A stretch of DNA of 64,000 bases from Pseudotamlana agarivorans (GTDB lineage: Bacteria; Bacteroidota; Bacteroidia; Flavobacteriales; Flavobacteriaceae). The stretch covers positions 1 through 64,000 of the forward strand of contig NZ_JAHKPD010000008.1 of the NCBI RefSeq assembly GCF_018860245.1, given 5' to 3'. The notes beneath the pieces were generated by a model. That model did not search any database and was not told where the DNA came from. It worked only from the letters and a program-made list of their open reading frames with translations. Positions 27,166 through 35,638 of this stretch are shown one piece after another (position 1 is the first letter of the stretch; the number at the start of each line of letters is the position of its first letter). The translations under genes and the position numbers were made by a program.

Positions 27166-27528
27166 TCAACTTTTATTTTCTAAACTTTTTATCAATTTAG
27201 AAAGCATATTTCTAATGAAATACACGCGCTTATTTATTTCTTCTGAGTTATTTAAATATTGTAGTCGTAAAGCAATTTCTATTTGTGTTTCTACCTCTGA
27301 AAGCGACCCCAATGCAATATACAAAAACCTTGAAAATTCTTTACTTCCTTTTCGTCCAGCCCCTTCAGCAATATTAGAAGGTATAGAAACAACAGCTCTT
27401 TGGAGTTGTGAAGAAAGACCAAAATTTTCTTGCTTAGGGAAGCTTTTAGTAACATCATAAATCGCAACAACTAAATCCATGGCCTCTTGCCATACCCGTA
27501 AATCCTTATGCGACTGAATTTGGTTCAT
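27166..27528 (-). CDS. four-helix-bundle protein (23S rRNA IVP family)
   Basis: This 120-residue all-helical protein contains SHKDLRVWQEAMDLV, LSSQLQRAVVSIPSNIAEGAGR and FLYIALGSLSEVETQIEIA, the signature of the four-helix-bundle family first noted in 23S rRNA intervening sequences. No rRNA is near. Members are often inserted singly within Bacteroidota polysaccharide operons. Here it splits rfbB from rfbA. Function unknown; codons look like those of its neighbours. Confidence 0.9.
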   Translation of the reverse strand: MNQIQSHKDLRVWQEAMDLVVAIYDVTKSFPKQENFGLSSQLQRAVVSIPSNIAEGAGRKGSKEFSRFLYIALGSLSEVETQIEIALRLQYLNNSEEINKRVYFIRNMLSKLIKSLENKS

Positions 27529-27575
27529 TTATGTACTTACTTTATAACCTCTTAGCTGTTTAACTATATCACCTA

Positions 27576-28619
27576 CTAAGCATATTGCTTTTCATAGTAC
27601 TCCTTATAAGCCCCACTGGTTACATTTTTAAGCCAGTCTTCATTACTCAGATACCAATCGATTGTTTTTTCAAGGCCTTGTTCAAAAGTTACCGATGGCT
27701 CCCAGCCTAATTCGTTTTTAATTTTTGAAGCATCGATAGCATATCTTAAATCATGACCAGGTCGATCTTTCACATAGGTAATTAATTTCTCTGAAGTCCC
27801 TTGAACTCTTCCCAACTTCTTATCCATTTGAGCGCATAGTAACTTCACTAAATCAATATTTTTCCACTCATTAAACCCACCAATATTATACGTTTCTCCA
27901 TTAATACCTTTATGAAATACCAAATCTATGGCTACAGCGTGGTCTATAACATACAGCCAATCTCTCGTGTAATTACCATCTCCATATACCGGAAGTGGCT
28001 TATTTTCAAGGATATTATTTATAAATAAAGGAATTAACTTTTCAGGAAACTGGTTTTGCCCATAATTATTGGAGCAATTTGTAATCACATAGGGCAAATT
28101 ATAAGTTTCACCATAAGCACGAACAAAATGATCTGAGCTGGCTTTTGACGCTGAATATGGAGAATTTGGATCATAGGCTGTCGTTTCTGTAAACAAGCCT
28201 GTTTGACCTAATGTTCCATAAACCTCATCGGTACTCACATGATAAAAGCGTTTATTGGTGAAATCAGATTTCCACGCTTCTTTACAAGCATTTAAAAGAT
28301 TCATTGTCCCGATAACATTTGTTTTCACAAAGGCTAAAGGATCTGTAATCGAACGATCGACATGTGACTCTGCCGCTAAATGAATGACACCGTCAAACTC
28401 CTGTTCTCTAAAAAGTGTGCCTATAAAATTTTCATCAGTAATATCGCCTTTCAAAAAAGTATAATTTGACTTTTTTTCTACATCTTTTAAGTTTTCGAGG
28501 TTCCCCGCGTAAGTAAGGGCATCTAAATTAAAAATATGGTAATCTGGGTATTTTTCAACAAAAAGCCTAACGACATGTGAACCTATAAACCCTGCTCCTC
28601 CTGTTATTAAAATATTCAT
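27576..28619 (-). CDS. rfbB: dTDP-glucose 4,6-dehydratase
   Basis: The 347-residue SDR has MNILITGGAGFIGSHVVRL, HLAAESHVDRSI, VSTDEVYG, the YSASKASSDH catalytic motif and NCSNNYGQNQFPEKLIPL. It turns dTDP-glucose into dTDP-4-keto-6-deoxyglucose, the second step of rhamnose synthesis. It is first of the rhamnose genes, 77 bases after the Wzz-like gene. Confidence 0.96.
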   Translation of the reverse strand: MNILITGGAGFIGSHVVRLFVEKYPDYHIFNLDALTYAGNLENLKDVEKKSNYTFLKGDITDENFIGTLFREQEFDGVIHLAAESHVDRSITDPLAFVKTNVIGTMNLLNACKEAWKSDFTNKRFYHVSTDEVYGTLGQTGLFTETTAYDPNSPYSASKASSDHFVRAYGETYNLPYVITNCSNNYGQNQFPEKLIPLFINNILENKPLPVYGDGNYTRDWLYVIDHAVAIDLVFHKGINGETYNIGGFNEWKNIDLVKLLCAQMDKKLGRVQGTSEKLITYVKDRPGHDLRYAIDASKIKNELGWEPSVTFEQGLEKTIDWYLSNEDWLKNVTSGAYKEYYEKQYA

Positions 28620-28696
28620 TTCATTTTATATTAATTACATGAATTCTTAATGAATCTGACCGTTTAAGCATTCACAATGACACTTCGATAATATTA

Positions 28697-29767
28697 CTAC
28701 TTCTTACTCTCCTTCTCTAAAAACTTACCTAAACCTAAAAACGCAAAAATTAACAAGGTTACCCCAAATAAAAGTAAAGGCAAAACAAATTTCTTTTTAT
28801 CAGACCATTCTCGAATATCGTATCCTGTTTCTGGAAAACCAGCCAACACATTAATAACACCATGTTCTTCGGCTTTTCTAACATTTACTTCTCTTCGCAG
28901 CTCCTCTAACCTTAATCGTTTTTCAATCACCTTAGATTCATCCATCAATAATCCTTGAGATTCGCCATCACTACTACCCATATAAAGGTTGGTTCCAGAA
29001 CCTTGAACTGGCTCTTTTAGAGATTCGGTAACTCTAATTTGTAAATATTGATTCGCTAAGGAATCCGTTTTTTGAATTTGACTTTTTAAAGCCTGCTCTT
29101 CTAAATCTAAATTTTTCTTGTTCGCAACAACTAAATTTTCTAAATACGAGTTATTTACTATTTTTTTCGTAAAACCTAATTCTATATCTCTAAATAAAGA
29201 TTTATTAGTAGATGCAACACCTATTTGGTGAACTGGGTAATTTATAGAGGTCAATGAAGCGATATAGCGATCATAAGTCATCTCAGTACGAGATAAAGAA
29301 TCTAAATTTGTGTAAAACTCTGAATACATTTCTGCCACTTGATTTTCATCTACTGAAGCTGTAATATAAAAACCTTTTAACTTTGATGCTTCTGAAGGCT
29401 CTATATTAAGCACTTTAGCCAATCGCAAAGAATCAGCATCAATCGTTAGCTGATGTAACTGCCTTACATTCTCATAAACCTGACGCGCCGAATTAAAATT
29501 GGTTTCAATAAACATATTAGCTCCATACATTTTATCAGTTTTAGAGTCTACAATAAAGCCCGCTACAAAACCAATAATTATTGCTACTGCATACCATATT
29601 TTACATCTGTACAAATGTGCTAATAAGGCAATCAACAACTTATAAATACCAATAAAAATACTGGCAATAAACTTAAAAAAACGATCGAAAGCTTTACCTA
29701 TTAATTTAAATAATTGCCCTAAATCAACTTCTTCTGATGGTTGCGACGCATGTGACTCTTTACTCAT
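28697..29767 (-). CDS. Wzz-like chain-length determinant protein
   Basis: The 356-residue protein has a cytoplasmic amphipathic N-terminus, one membrane helix at about 58-75 (WYAVAIIIGFVAGFIV), a periplasmic helical region of about 250 residues, and a second membrane helix near the C-terminus (FVLPLLLFGVTLLIFAFLG). This two-helix layout with a coiled periplasmic domain matches Wzz-type co-polymerases. Sequence similarity is low, so the name rests on topology and position. There is no C-terminal kinase. It starts five bases after the DUF6909-like gene, so the polysaccharide locus may be co-transcribed with it. Confidence 0.7.
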   Translation of the reverse strand: MSKESHASQPSEEVDLGQLFKLIGKAFDRFFKFIASIFIGIYKLLIALLAHLYRCKIWYAVAIIIGFVAGFIVDSKTDKMYGANMFIETNFNSARQVYENVRQLHQLTIDADSLRLAKVLNIEPSEASKLKGFYITASVDENQVAEMYSEFYTNLDSLSRTEMTYDRYIASLTSINYPVHQIGVASTNKSLFRDIELGFTKKIVNNSYLENLVVANKKNLDLEEQALKSQIQKTDSLANQYLQIRVTESLKEPVQGSGTNLYMGSSDGESQGLLMDESKVIEKRLRLEELRREVNVRKAEEHGVINVLAGFPETGYDIREWSDKKKFVLPLLLFGVTLLIFAFLGLGKFLEKESKK

Positions 29768-29772
29768 AATAA

Positions 29773-31461
29773 TTAATTAAGTATTTGTTCTAATATGGTT
29801 TTTGTTATTAAATATGTAGGTTTTACGCCCGATGTTCCTAATCCTCCTGATGCTAATGTTGCTCCTGTTTCTAAGGGGTTATCACTGGCATAGTAAGCAT
29901 ATCTTACTTTTACGTTTTCACTAATGCTCCCTCTTACTTTTGAAGCGGCTTGAATGGCTTTCTGGTAGTGCGCACCTTCCATTTCTAATCCTATAACCCG
30001 CCAAGTGGAATTATAAAAGAATTTTAAAATGTCTTTGTTTTGTAATGAAGTTCCCAATACCGTAATCATAGAACCTTCATAAACCGAAACGCCCTGACCT
30101 TCTAAATCTTCCTTTTTAAGCTCATTATTAAAGGGATAATTATCGGCAGTACCTTCAAAAATATGAGCCGAAGGTATCATAATATCACCTTTACCCCCTT
30201 CTAAAATTCCTGCTTTACCCATAATAGAAACGGAATCCACATTCAAATGAACTTCCTCATCCTCAACATTGTAGGGTTTCAACAACTCATCTATAGTTTC
30301 ATAGGCCTGCTCTCCAAAAGCATAATCCATGACCAAAATAACAGGCTTTTCTTCTTTTATTACCGTTTCAGTAACTTTTATACCGAGTTTGGAAGTATCA
30401 AATTTTGACGAATCAAAAAGCTGAACATCTATATTTGCACCAGAAGTATCCTCAATGTAAATCATGCCATTTTGCATGGCTTCCTTAGATACTTTATCAC
30501 GTGAAGCTCCATTTTCCGACTGACTTAGAGACTCATAGACTTCAAAAACATCCTTTTTAGCGTTTTTTAATTTTAAGGCATTGGCTGCAAAAAAGGTATT
30601 CATAACACTATGCATATTAGCGCTTATAATATGAATTGGACGCCTTATTAAACCTTCTTTAAAAAGTGTTTCCTTAATGGTGTCTGCCCAAACTTCACCA
30701 TGAATATGATGACCAATGCGTTCTCTCAATACCGGACTAAAAGTTATAGTTCTTTTATCTTTATTAATAAGTTCTTCTATTGCTAATTTACCCAACCAGT
30801 ATACAATATGTAAAAAGCGTTCAGGTTGTGTATCTAAAGCAAAAGAAGCATATATTGTTTTTATTTCATTAAAAGTACGTCCTAAGATATTTGCAGCATG
30901 AGTTATAGCGACTTCACGTGTTTCCTTAGAAAGTTTCTTTTTAGACAATACGGCCTTTTCAAGCTTAATCCAATCTCTTGTCGTGGCGCCATCTTCATCA
31001 ATTAAAACACGCTCCCCAATTTTATGAGATTCAATAAAAACAAATGTCAGGTGGGTTAAAATATCATAAATCTCCGATCGCCCTCGTGTGATCTCTATAT
31101 TCATCTGTTCATCATCAATGCGATAACAATTACGACGACGTTTCTTTGGAACTATAGTTTCAAAATGAGAATTTGAATAGCCTTCATCACTCGTTAAATT
31201 GATAAAGGTGCATTCTTCAATGCCTTGAGGTAAGCGATCGATGACATAGAGTAGACCTTCGAGTTCCGCTTTTTCTTCACCTACAGAACCATAAATTTCG
31301 GGTCTTAAAAGTAAAAGTGCTTCTCTTAAAGTTTCACCCGAAATACCCATAGGCTTATAAAACCCGCGATTAAACAAGTGACGCATAGTAATATACAGGC
31401 GCTCGATCGCGTTCGAACTCTCTTGAGCTCTGGTTCTTGTATGTAGTTTACTATTTGCCAT
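29773..31461 (-). CDS. DUF6909-like protein, possible nucleosidase-like C-terminus
   Basis: This 562-residue soluble protein has no signal peptide and no membrane helix. I recall similar flavobacterial proteins under the name DUF6909. The C-terminal third contains VIGLEMEGAHYQKAI (about 489-503) and YYASDNPLETGA (about 524-536). These resemble the M-E-G/A and S-D motifs of the purine nucleoside phosphorylase/nucleosidase superfamily. The N-terminal part (1-280) is helical and unassigned. It lies between the GH3-like gene (45 bases upstream) and the Wzz-like gene. Activity is inference. Confidence 0.6.
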   Translation of the reverse strand: MANSKLHTRTRAQESSNAIERLYITMRHLFNRGFYKPMGISGETLREALLLLRPEIYGSVGEEKAELEGLLYVIDRLPQGIEECTFINLTSDEGYSNSHFETIVPKKRRRNCYRIDDEQMNIEITRGRSEIYDILTHLTFVFIESHKIGERVLIDEDGATTRDWIKLEKAVLSKKKLSKETREVAITHAANILGRTFNEIKTIYASFALDTQPERFLHIVYWLGKLAIEELINKDKRTITFSPVLRERIGHHIHGEVWADTIKETLFKEGLIRRPIHIISANMHSVMNTFFAANALKLKNAKKDVFEVYESLSQSENGASRDKVSKEAMQNGMIYIEDTSGANIDVQLFDSSKFDTSKLGIKVTETVIKEEKPVILVMDYAFGEQAYETIDELLKPYNVEDEEVHLNVDSVSIMGKAGILEGGKGDIMIPSAHIFEGTADNYPFNNELKKEDLEGQGVSVYEGSMITVLGTSLQNKDILKFFYNSTWRVIGLEMEGAHYQKAIQAASKVRGSISENVKVRYAYYASDNPLETGATLASGGLGTSGVKPTYLITKTILEQILN

Positions 31462-31481
31462 GAATACTTTTAAATGCTCGC

Positions 31482-31489
31482 CAAAGATA
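31482..31489 (-). promoter_or_regulatory. -7 box of DUF6909-like gene
   Basis: The minus strand reads TATCTTTG (TAnnTTTG), 20 bases before the ATG, inside the 45-base gap after the GH3-like gene. It could give separate expression of the DUF6909-like gene and the genes downstream. Confidence 0.5.
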
Positions 31490-31506
31490 ACATTATTGAA
31501 CGAATC

Positions 31507-32994
31507 TTATTGTGGAAAATTTTGAACAATTTTTCTATCATTTGACAGTCTTGGTATTTTATTTTGCCCCCCCAACTTACCTTGCGATTTCATATACGCT
31601 TGAAATCCGCCTTTTTTCACTTTCGTGATTTTTAAGGGTTGCAAAACTTTACCTTCAATTAAATCGAAATAATAACTGTTTTGTTTTTGAAGCGAGACGT
31701 CTATTTTTTTCGCTAATGCGGAAAGATCCTCTGGTTCATTTTCAAACTCAATAAACCATTCATGATAAGGCAAGCCTTCTTCTGGTGTAATTTGTGGTGC
31801 CACCGTAAATTCTGAAACACGAATATCTGAATCCGCTGTAGCTTCCTGCATCGCCTGCTCCACTTCTTTACCAATGACATGTTCACCAAAGGCTGAAATA
31901 AAATGCTTGATACGTCCTGAAACAATCACACGATAGGGTTTTGTTGAAGTAAACTGAATGGTATCTCCTAAGTTATACCCCCAAAGCCCAGCATTCGATG
32001 AAATAATCATCACATAATTTACACCAACCTCAACATCTTTAATAGTAAGTCGCTCTGGATTTTCACTAAAAAATGCATCAGCTTTAATAAACTCATAAAA
32101 AATACCCGAATTCAACAAGAGCAACATGCCTTTTTCATTCTGTTTATCTTGGTAAGCAAAGAAACCTTCACTTGCGGGGTACAACTCAATACTATCCACC
32201 TTCCTACCAATAAGGTTTTCAAATTTTGCACGGTAAGGTTCGTAGTTTACACCACCAAAAATGAATAAATTAAAATTCTTAAAAACATCGCCAACCGGCT
32301 TACCTGTTTTCTGTTGAATTTTTTCAAAATACATTTGGACCCACGAAGGAATACCTGAAATAATAGTCATGTCTTCAGGAAGTGTTTCCTCAACAATGGC
32401 ATCTACTTTAGTTTCCCAATCGTCTATACAATTTGTTTCCCATGAAGGCAATCGGTTTTTCTGCAAATATTTCGGAACATAATGTGCTACAATACCAGAC
32501 AATCGCCCTAATTGTACGCCGTTTTGCTCTTTCAATTCTGGACTACCCTGTAAAAAGATCATTTTACCATCAACAAACTTAGCGCTGCCCGTTTCATTAA
32601 TGTATAATAAAATAGCGTTTCTTGCTGCTTCCACGTGATTAGGCATACTCTCCTTGGTTAAAGGAATATATTTTGCCCCCGATGTGGTTCCAGATGTTTT
32701 TGCAAAATACATGGGCTTGCCTTTCCAAAGTACATTAGACTCGCCTGCAACCACGCGTTCCACATAAGGTTTAAGCGCCTCATAGTCACGAACAGGAACG
32801 CGCTTTACAAAATCACGGTGATTATTGATGCTTACAAAATCATGATCTTGACCAAAAGCCGTACTTGTAGCCTGAGATATAAGTTCTTGAAACACCTTTT
32901 GTTGCGTTTCCACAGGATTATTGGCCCATTTCTGAACCTTTTTATTTATAATTTTTGCAAATGGTATTGCTAAAGCAGATTTTATTGATATCAT
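31507..32994 (-). CDS. GH3-like acyl-adenylating enzyme
   Basis: This 495-residue protein belongs to the GH3 (auxin-responsive promoter) family of adenylate-forming acyl-acid amido synthetases. It has the phosphate loop FAKTSGTTSGAKYIPLT (about 103-119), the LYPASEGFFAYQ motif, and LGDTIQFTSTKPYRVIVSGR with the C-terminal hinge. Plant members join amino acids to hormones; the bacterial substrate is not known. It starts on the base after the M23 peptidase stop codon, which points to envelope or peptidoglycan-related work. It is unrelated to GH3 glycoside hydrolases. Confidence 0.87.
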   Translation of the reverse strand: MISIKSALAIPFAKIINKKVQKWANNPVETQQKVFQELISQATSTAFGQDHDFVSINNHRDFVKRVPVRDYEALKPYVERVVAGESNVLWKGKPMYFAKTSGTTSGAKYIPLTKESMPNHVEAARNAILLYINETGSAKFVDGKMIFLQGSPELKEQNGVQLGRLSGIVAHYVPKYLQKNRLPSWETNCIDDWETKVDAIVEETLPEDMTIISGIPSWVQMYFEKIQQKTGKPVGDVFKNFNLFIFGGVNYEPYRAKFENLIGRKVDSIELYPASEGFFAYQDKQNEKGMLLLLNSGIFYEFIKADAFFSENPERLTIKDVEVGVNYVMIISSNAGLWGYNLGDTIQFTSTKPYRVIVSGRIKHFISAFGEHVIGKEVEQAMQEATADSDIRVSEFTVAPQITPEEGLPYHEWFIEFENEPEDLSALAKKIDVSLQKQNSYYFDLIEGKVLQPLKITKVKKGGFQAYMKSQGKLGGQNKIPRLSNDRKIVQNFPQ

Positions 32995-33864
32995 TTATTT
33001 AAAATCGATAAAGTTTGTGGGATTAATTGGATACCCGTCGTTCCAGAGCTCAAAATGTAAATGTGGTCCTGTTGATAATTCTCCTGTATTTCCAGCGGTG
33101 GCAATCACTTCGCCCGATTTCACTAAATCGCCCTGAACTTTTGTTAAAGCAGAACAATGTTTATAAATAGATATTAAACCGTGGCTATGTTCTAAAATAA
33201 TCACATACCCTGTACTGGCAGTCCATTCGGCAAAAATAACGACACCATCGGCAGTCGCTTTTATAGGCGTATCTTTAGCAACGGTAACATCTACCGCATA
33301 ATGTTTTTCTTTTGGCTTATAAGTTTCACTTATTGCTCCGTTAACCGGTGGAAACAAAACAAAGTTTGTAGCCGATGTGGCCGATTCAAATAAATTATAT
33401 TTATCTTCTTTATCGACTTTCTCTCGAAGTAACGAATCTTCTGCAATTGGCGCTAAATCTACTTCTCTAGCTTCAGTTTTCACTGCATTAATAATGGAAT
33501 CTCTGTTAAACTCTACAGTACTTACATCGCCTGTTAACACCTTTTTTATGGAATTATAATAACGATCATTTAAAACAATAACCTGTTGTAATGAATCTGT
33601 TTTATAACTTAATTCGGTAGCTTTTTTTTTCAAAGCTGTAGAAGAATAACCCGGAATATATTCCCTTAATGGTGTTAAAGCAATAATTAAATAAGTAATA
33701 GAAATAAAAAAAACAGCCATTAACGATCCCATAACGAATACGTTTAAACGTGTTAGCTTAAATGAAAGGCGCTCCTCAAAAGTATTTTCATTAAGAATTA
33801 CTAACCGGTATTTATCCAGTAGTTTTCTTATTCTTTTTTTAGGTTTCTTTTCTTTATCTGCCAT
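32995..33864 (-). CDS. membrane-anchored M23 peptidase
   Basis: I start at the ATG at 33864 (MADKEKKPKKRIRKLL), giving 289 residues; a TTG at 33873 is also in frame but overlaps the -7 box. A lysine-rich cytoplasmic tail precedes one membrane helix (about 46-68), a coiled region, then a LytM/M23 domain with HYAVDV (H-x-x-x-D), YKHCS and GPHLHFELW. All zinc ligands are present, so it should be an active endopeptidase cutting peptidoglycan cross-links in the periplasm. Divergent from tatA and co-transcribed with the GH3-like gene. Confidence 0.93.
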   Translation of the reverse strand: MADKEKKPKKRIRKLLDKYRLVILNENTFEERLSFKLTRLNVFVMGSLMAVFFISITYLIIALTPLREYIPGYSSTALKKKATELSYKTDSLQQVIVLNDRYYNSIKKVLTGDVSTVEFNRDSIINAVKTEAREVDLAPIAEDSLLREKVDKEDKYNLFESATSATNFVLFPPVNGAISETYKPKEKHYAVDVTVAKDTPIKATADGVVIFAEWTASTGYVIILEHSHGLISIYKHCSALTKVQGDLVKSGEVIATAGNTGELSTGPHLHFELWNDGYPINPTNFIDFK

Positions 33865-33870
33865 CTGCTG

Positions 33871-33878
33871 CAAAAATA
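33871..33878 (-). promoter_or_regulatory. -7 box abutting the M23 start codon
   Basis: The minus strand reads TATTTTTG, only six bases before the ATG at 33864. If used, transcription would begin at or next to the start codon, giving a leaderless or nearly leaderless mRNA. Confidence 0.4.
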
Positions 33879-34006
33879 GATAGAATTTATGAAATAGTGG
33901 AGTTCTTCAAGCAAAGACTGGCATTATTCCAACAGAGAAAATCCGTTAGAATACATACCAAAATGCTAAAGTTATGCTTAAAACGATATTATTTAACTTT
34001 AATTAT

Positions 34007-34014
34007 TAACTTTG
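34007..34014 (+). promoter_or_regulatory. -7 box of tatA
   Basis: TAACTTTG fits TAnnTTTG and ends 18 bases before the ATG at 34033. This argues for that ATG over the in-frame TTG at 34012, which lies inside the box. Confidence 0.55.
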
Positions 34015-34032
34015 TTTTTTAAATTAAATATT

Positions 34033-34218
34033 ATGAACTTATATATGTTACCATTAGCCATTGGACCTTGGCAAATCGCCCTAATTGTCGTGGTTGTTTT
34101 ACTTTTATTTGGAGGTAAAAAAATTCCTGAACTAATGCGTGGTTTAGGTAGTGGCATTAAAGAATTTAAGGATGCAAGCAAAGAGGACGAAGAAACTAGC
34201 ATTGATAAAAAAGACTAG
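34033..34218 (+). CDS. tatA: twin-arginine translocase subunit TatA/TatE
   Basis: The 61-residue protein has the TatA layout: a short periplasmic N-terminus with GPWQ, one membrane helix ([20 protein letters not shown]), the [14 protein letters not shown] hinge and amphipathic helix, and an acidic C-terminal tail. TatA forms the pore of the Tat pathway for folded proteins. A strong terminator follows, so it is monocistronic. Divergent from the M23 peptidase. Confidence 0.93.
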   Translation: MNLYMLPLAIGPWQIALIVVVVLLLFGGKKIPELMRGLGSGIKEFKDASKEDEETSIDKKD

Positions 34219-34242
34219 AATAATACGTTTTCAATTGGCATA

Positions 34243-34278
34243 AAAAAGACCAACAAACTCTGTTTGTTGGTCTTTTTG
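34243..34278 (+). terminator. intrinsic terminator after tatA
   Basis: AAAAAGACCAACAAAC pairs perfectly with GTTTGTTGGTCTTTTT around a TCT loop (16 pairs). The flanking A and T runs make it work in both directions. Confidence 0.85.
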
Positions 34279-34360
34279 GTTTTAAACAATTTAATTCAAG
34301 AGTAAAATGTGTAAACATAAACTCATTATAATTCTAAAATGAACACGTTAAGTTCTGCAC

Positions 34361-34435
34361 AGCGGTCAGTTCGAGCACTTGCAAGAACGTTTCGAAATGA
34401 AAAGTAAGCCAATATCGACTGCGCTTGCGCTCGAT
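34361..34435. repeat. REP-like palindromic elements, copy 2
   Basis: AGCGGT-CA-GTTCGAGC...AGAACG at 34361-34389 resembles the element at 2681-2706. A second imperfect palindrome at 34414-34435 begins ATCGACTGCGC and ends GCGCTCGAT. The stretch is GC-richer than its surroundings and lies between the tatA terminator and the DUF4837 gene end. Confidence 0.55.
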
Positions 34436-34473
34436 TTGACATTATTCTAAAAATTCATTAAAAGCATGTGTTA

Positions 34474-35454
34474 CTAATCAATTTTTACCGATTTTATTAT
34501 AGATTCCAATTCTAACATGTAATTTCTTTTTTCAACCGAAGGTGCAAATGAAAACCCTTCAATAATTACCCAACGTTTATTGTCCTTATCTTCAATCGCA
34601 TAATTAATAAATGGACCGGCCATAAAGGCATTTTTAACATCCCAAATACCTCTTGTTTCTATTGCTGGTTTATGATCTATAGTGGTTTCTGTAATAAACG
34701 GTGCATAAGCATCTTCTGTAACCATATAAGAACCTTCTACAGGGCCTTCAATATAAGTTTTTCCGACTGAATCTCTTATTTTGATAATCTGACCTACTAA
34801 GCTATCATTTCTTTTTATAGCATTTAAAGGCAGTTCATAAATCATTAAATTATTCGTTCCTGTTGTGATGTCTTTTCTAAACCAGAAAAAATCTTCAGTC
34901 TCGATAGCTTTTCTATAAATGGATGCAAACTGAATGGTTAAACCTAACTTTTCTTGAATGGTTTTAAAAGTATGTGGCGATTTCATCATTTGACGTTGGC
35001 GCTCCGCTAACTCTTCATTTCTAAAAACAGCTATAATTTTCGATTCGTTTTCAGAAAGCACTTCAATGATCTCCTCCTTGGTACCCCCAGAAACGGTGAT
35101 TACTTTTTGAGGTTTAGCGTATACATTACTTGAAACCTCAAAACCTTTGGCCTGATTTGGTTTTATAATTAAAACCGTTCTGTTTTTAGTTACAAACCCA
35201 GAAAATACAGATGATGGAATCTGACTGATACTAAACATAGGTTCGTCCTGAGGCAAGCCATAAATGGGTTTTGTTAATACCGAACGGATCGCATCACCAA
35301 CGCGACCCTCCCAAAAATCATTTTCGGTAACTACCGATACATTATTAATGGCACCAGAAGCATCTGGAAGAAAATCTTCGTTAGATTTTTTTTTTGTTTC
35401 CCCGCAAGAAATAAGCAGCAATAAAGCGATAGCCGAACAAATCAAGTTTTTCAT
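34474..35454 (-). CDS. DUF4837 lipoprotein
   Basis: This 326-residue lipoprotein has the signal MKNLICSAIALLLLISCGE with cysteine 17 as the lipid site. The mature protein has the DUF4837 features DFWEGRVGDAIRSVLTKPIYGLPQDEP near the start and RGIWDVKNAFMAGPFINYA near the end. The family is confined to Bacteroidota and has no known activity. It lies beside the LysM transglycosylase gene on the same strand, 184 bases downstream, suggesting an envelope role. Confidence 0.85.
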   Translation of the reverse strand: MKNLICSAIALLLLISCGETKKKSNEDFLPDASGAINNVSVVTENDFWEGRVGDAIRSVLTKPIYGLPQDEPMFSISQIPSSVFSGFVTKNRTVLIIKPNQAKGFEVSSNVYAKPQKVITVSGGTKEEIIEVLSENESKIIAVFRNEELAERQRQMMKSPHTFKTIQEKLGLTIQFASIYRKAIETEDFFWFRKDITTGTNNLMIYELPLNAIKRNDSLVGQIIKIRDSVGKTYIEGPVEGSYMVTEDAYAPFITETTIDHKPAIETRGIWDVKNAFMAGPFINYAIEDKDNKRWVIIEGFSFAPSVEKRNYMLELESIIKSVKID

Positions 35455-35638
35455 AATAAAAGTATAGTTTTTAAATTACACCAATTTAATTGTATAATGT
35501 CGGATTTTTAATTTGAAATATTTTTTGTTCAGATGACCTATAAAATTCAAGCATAGCATGAGCTACGGTTTTATTTTATATTGAAATATGGGCGAAAAAG
35601 AAACAAGTTATATGCGATATTATATGCTTAATATGGTA

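Noticed and set aside
27166-27528. rRNA intervening sequence
   Set aside because: The protein family carries that name, but no 23S rRNA sequence is in the window.
9113-29767. ABC-transporter or Wza/Wzc-type capsule locus
   Set aside because: No ABC transporter, outer-membrane export protein or tyrosine kinase is present; Wzx, polymerase-type and Wzz-like proteins point to a Wzx/Wzy system, with any export genes elsewhere.
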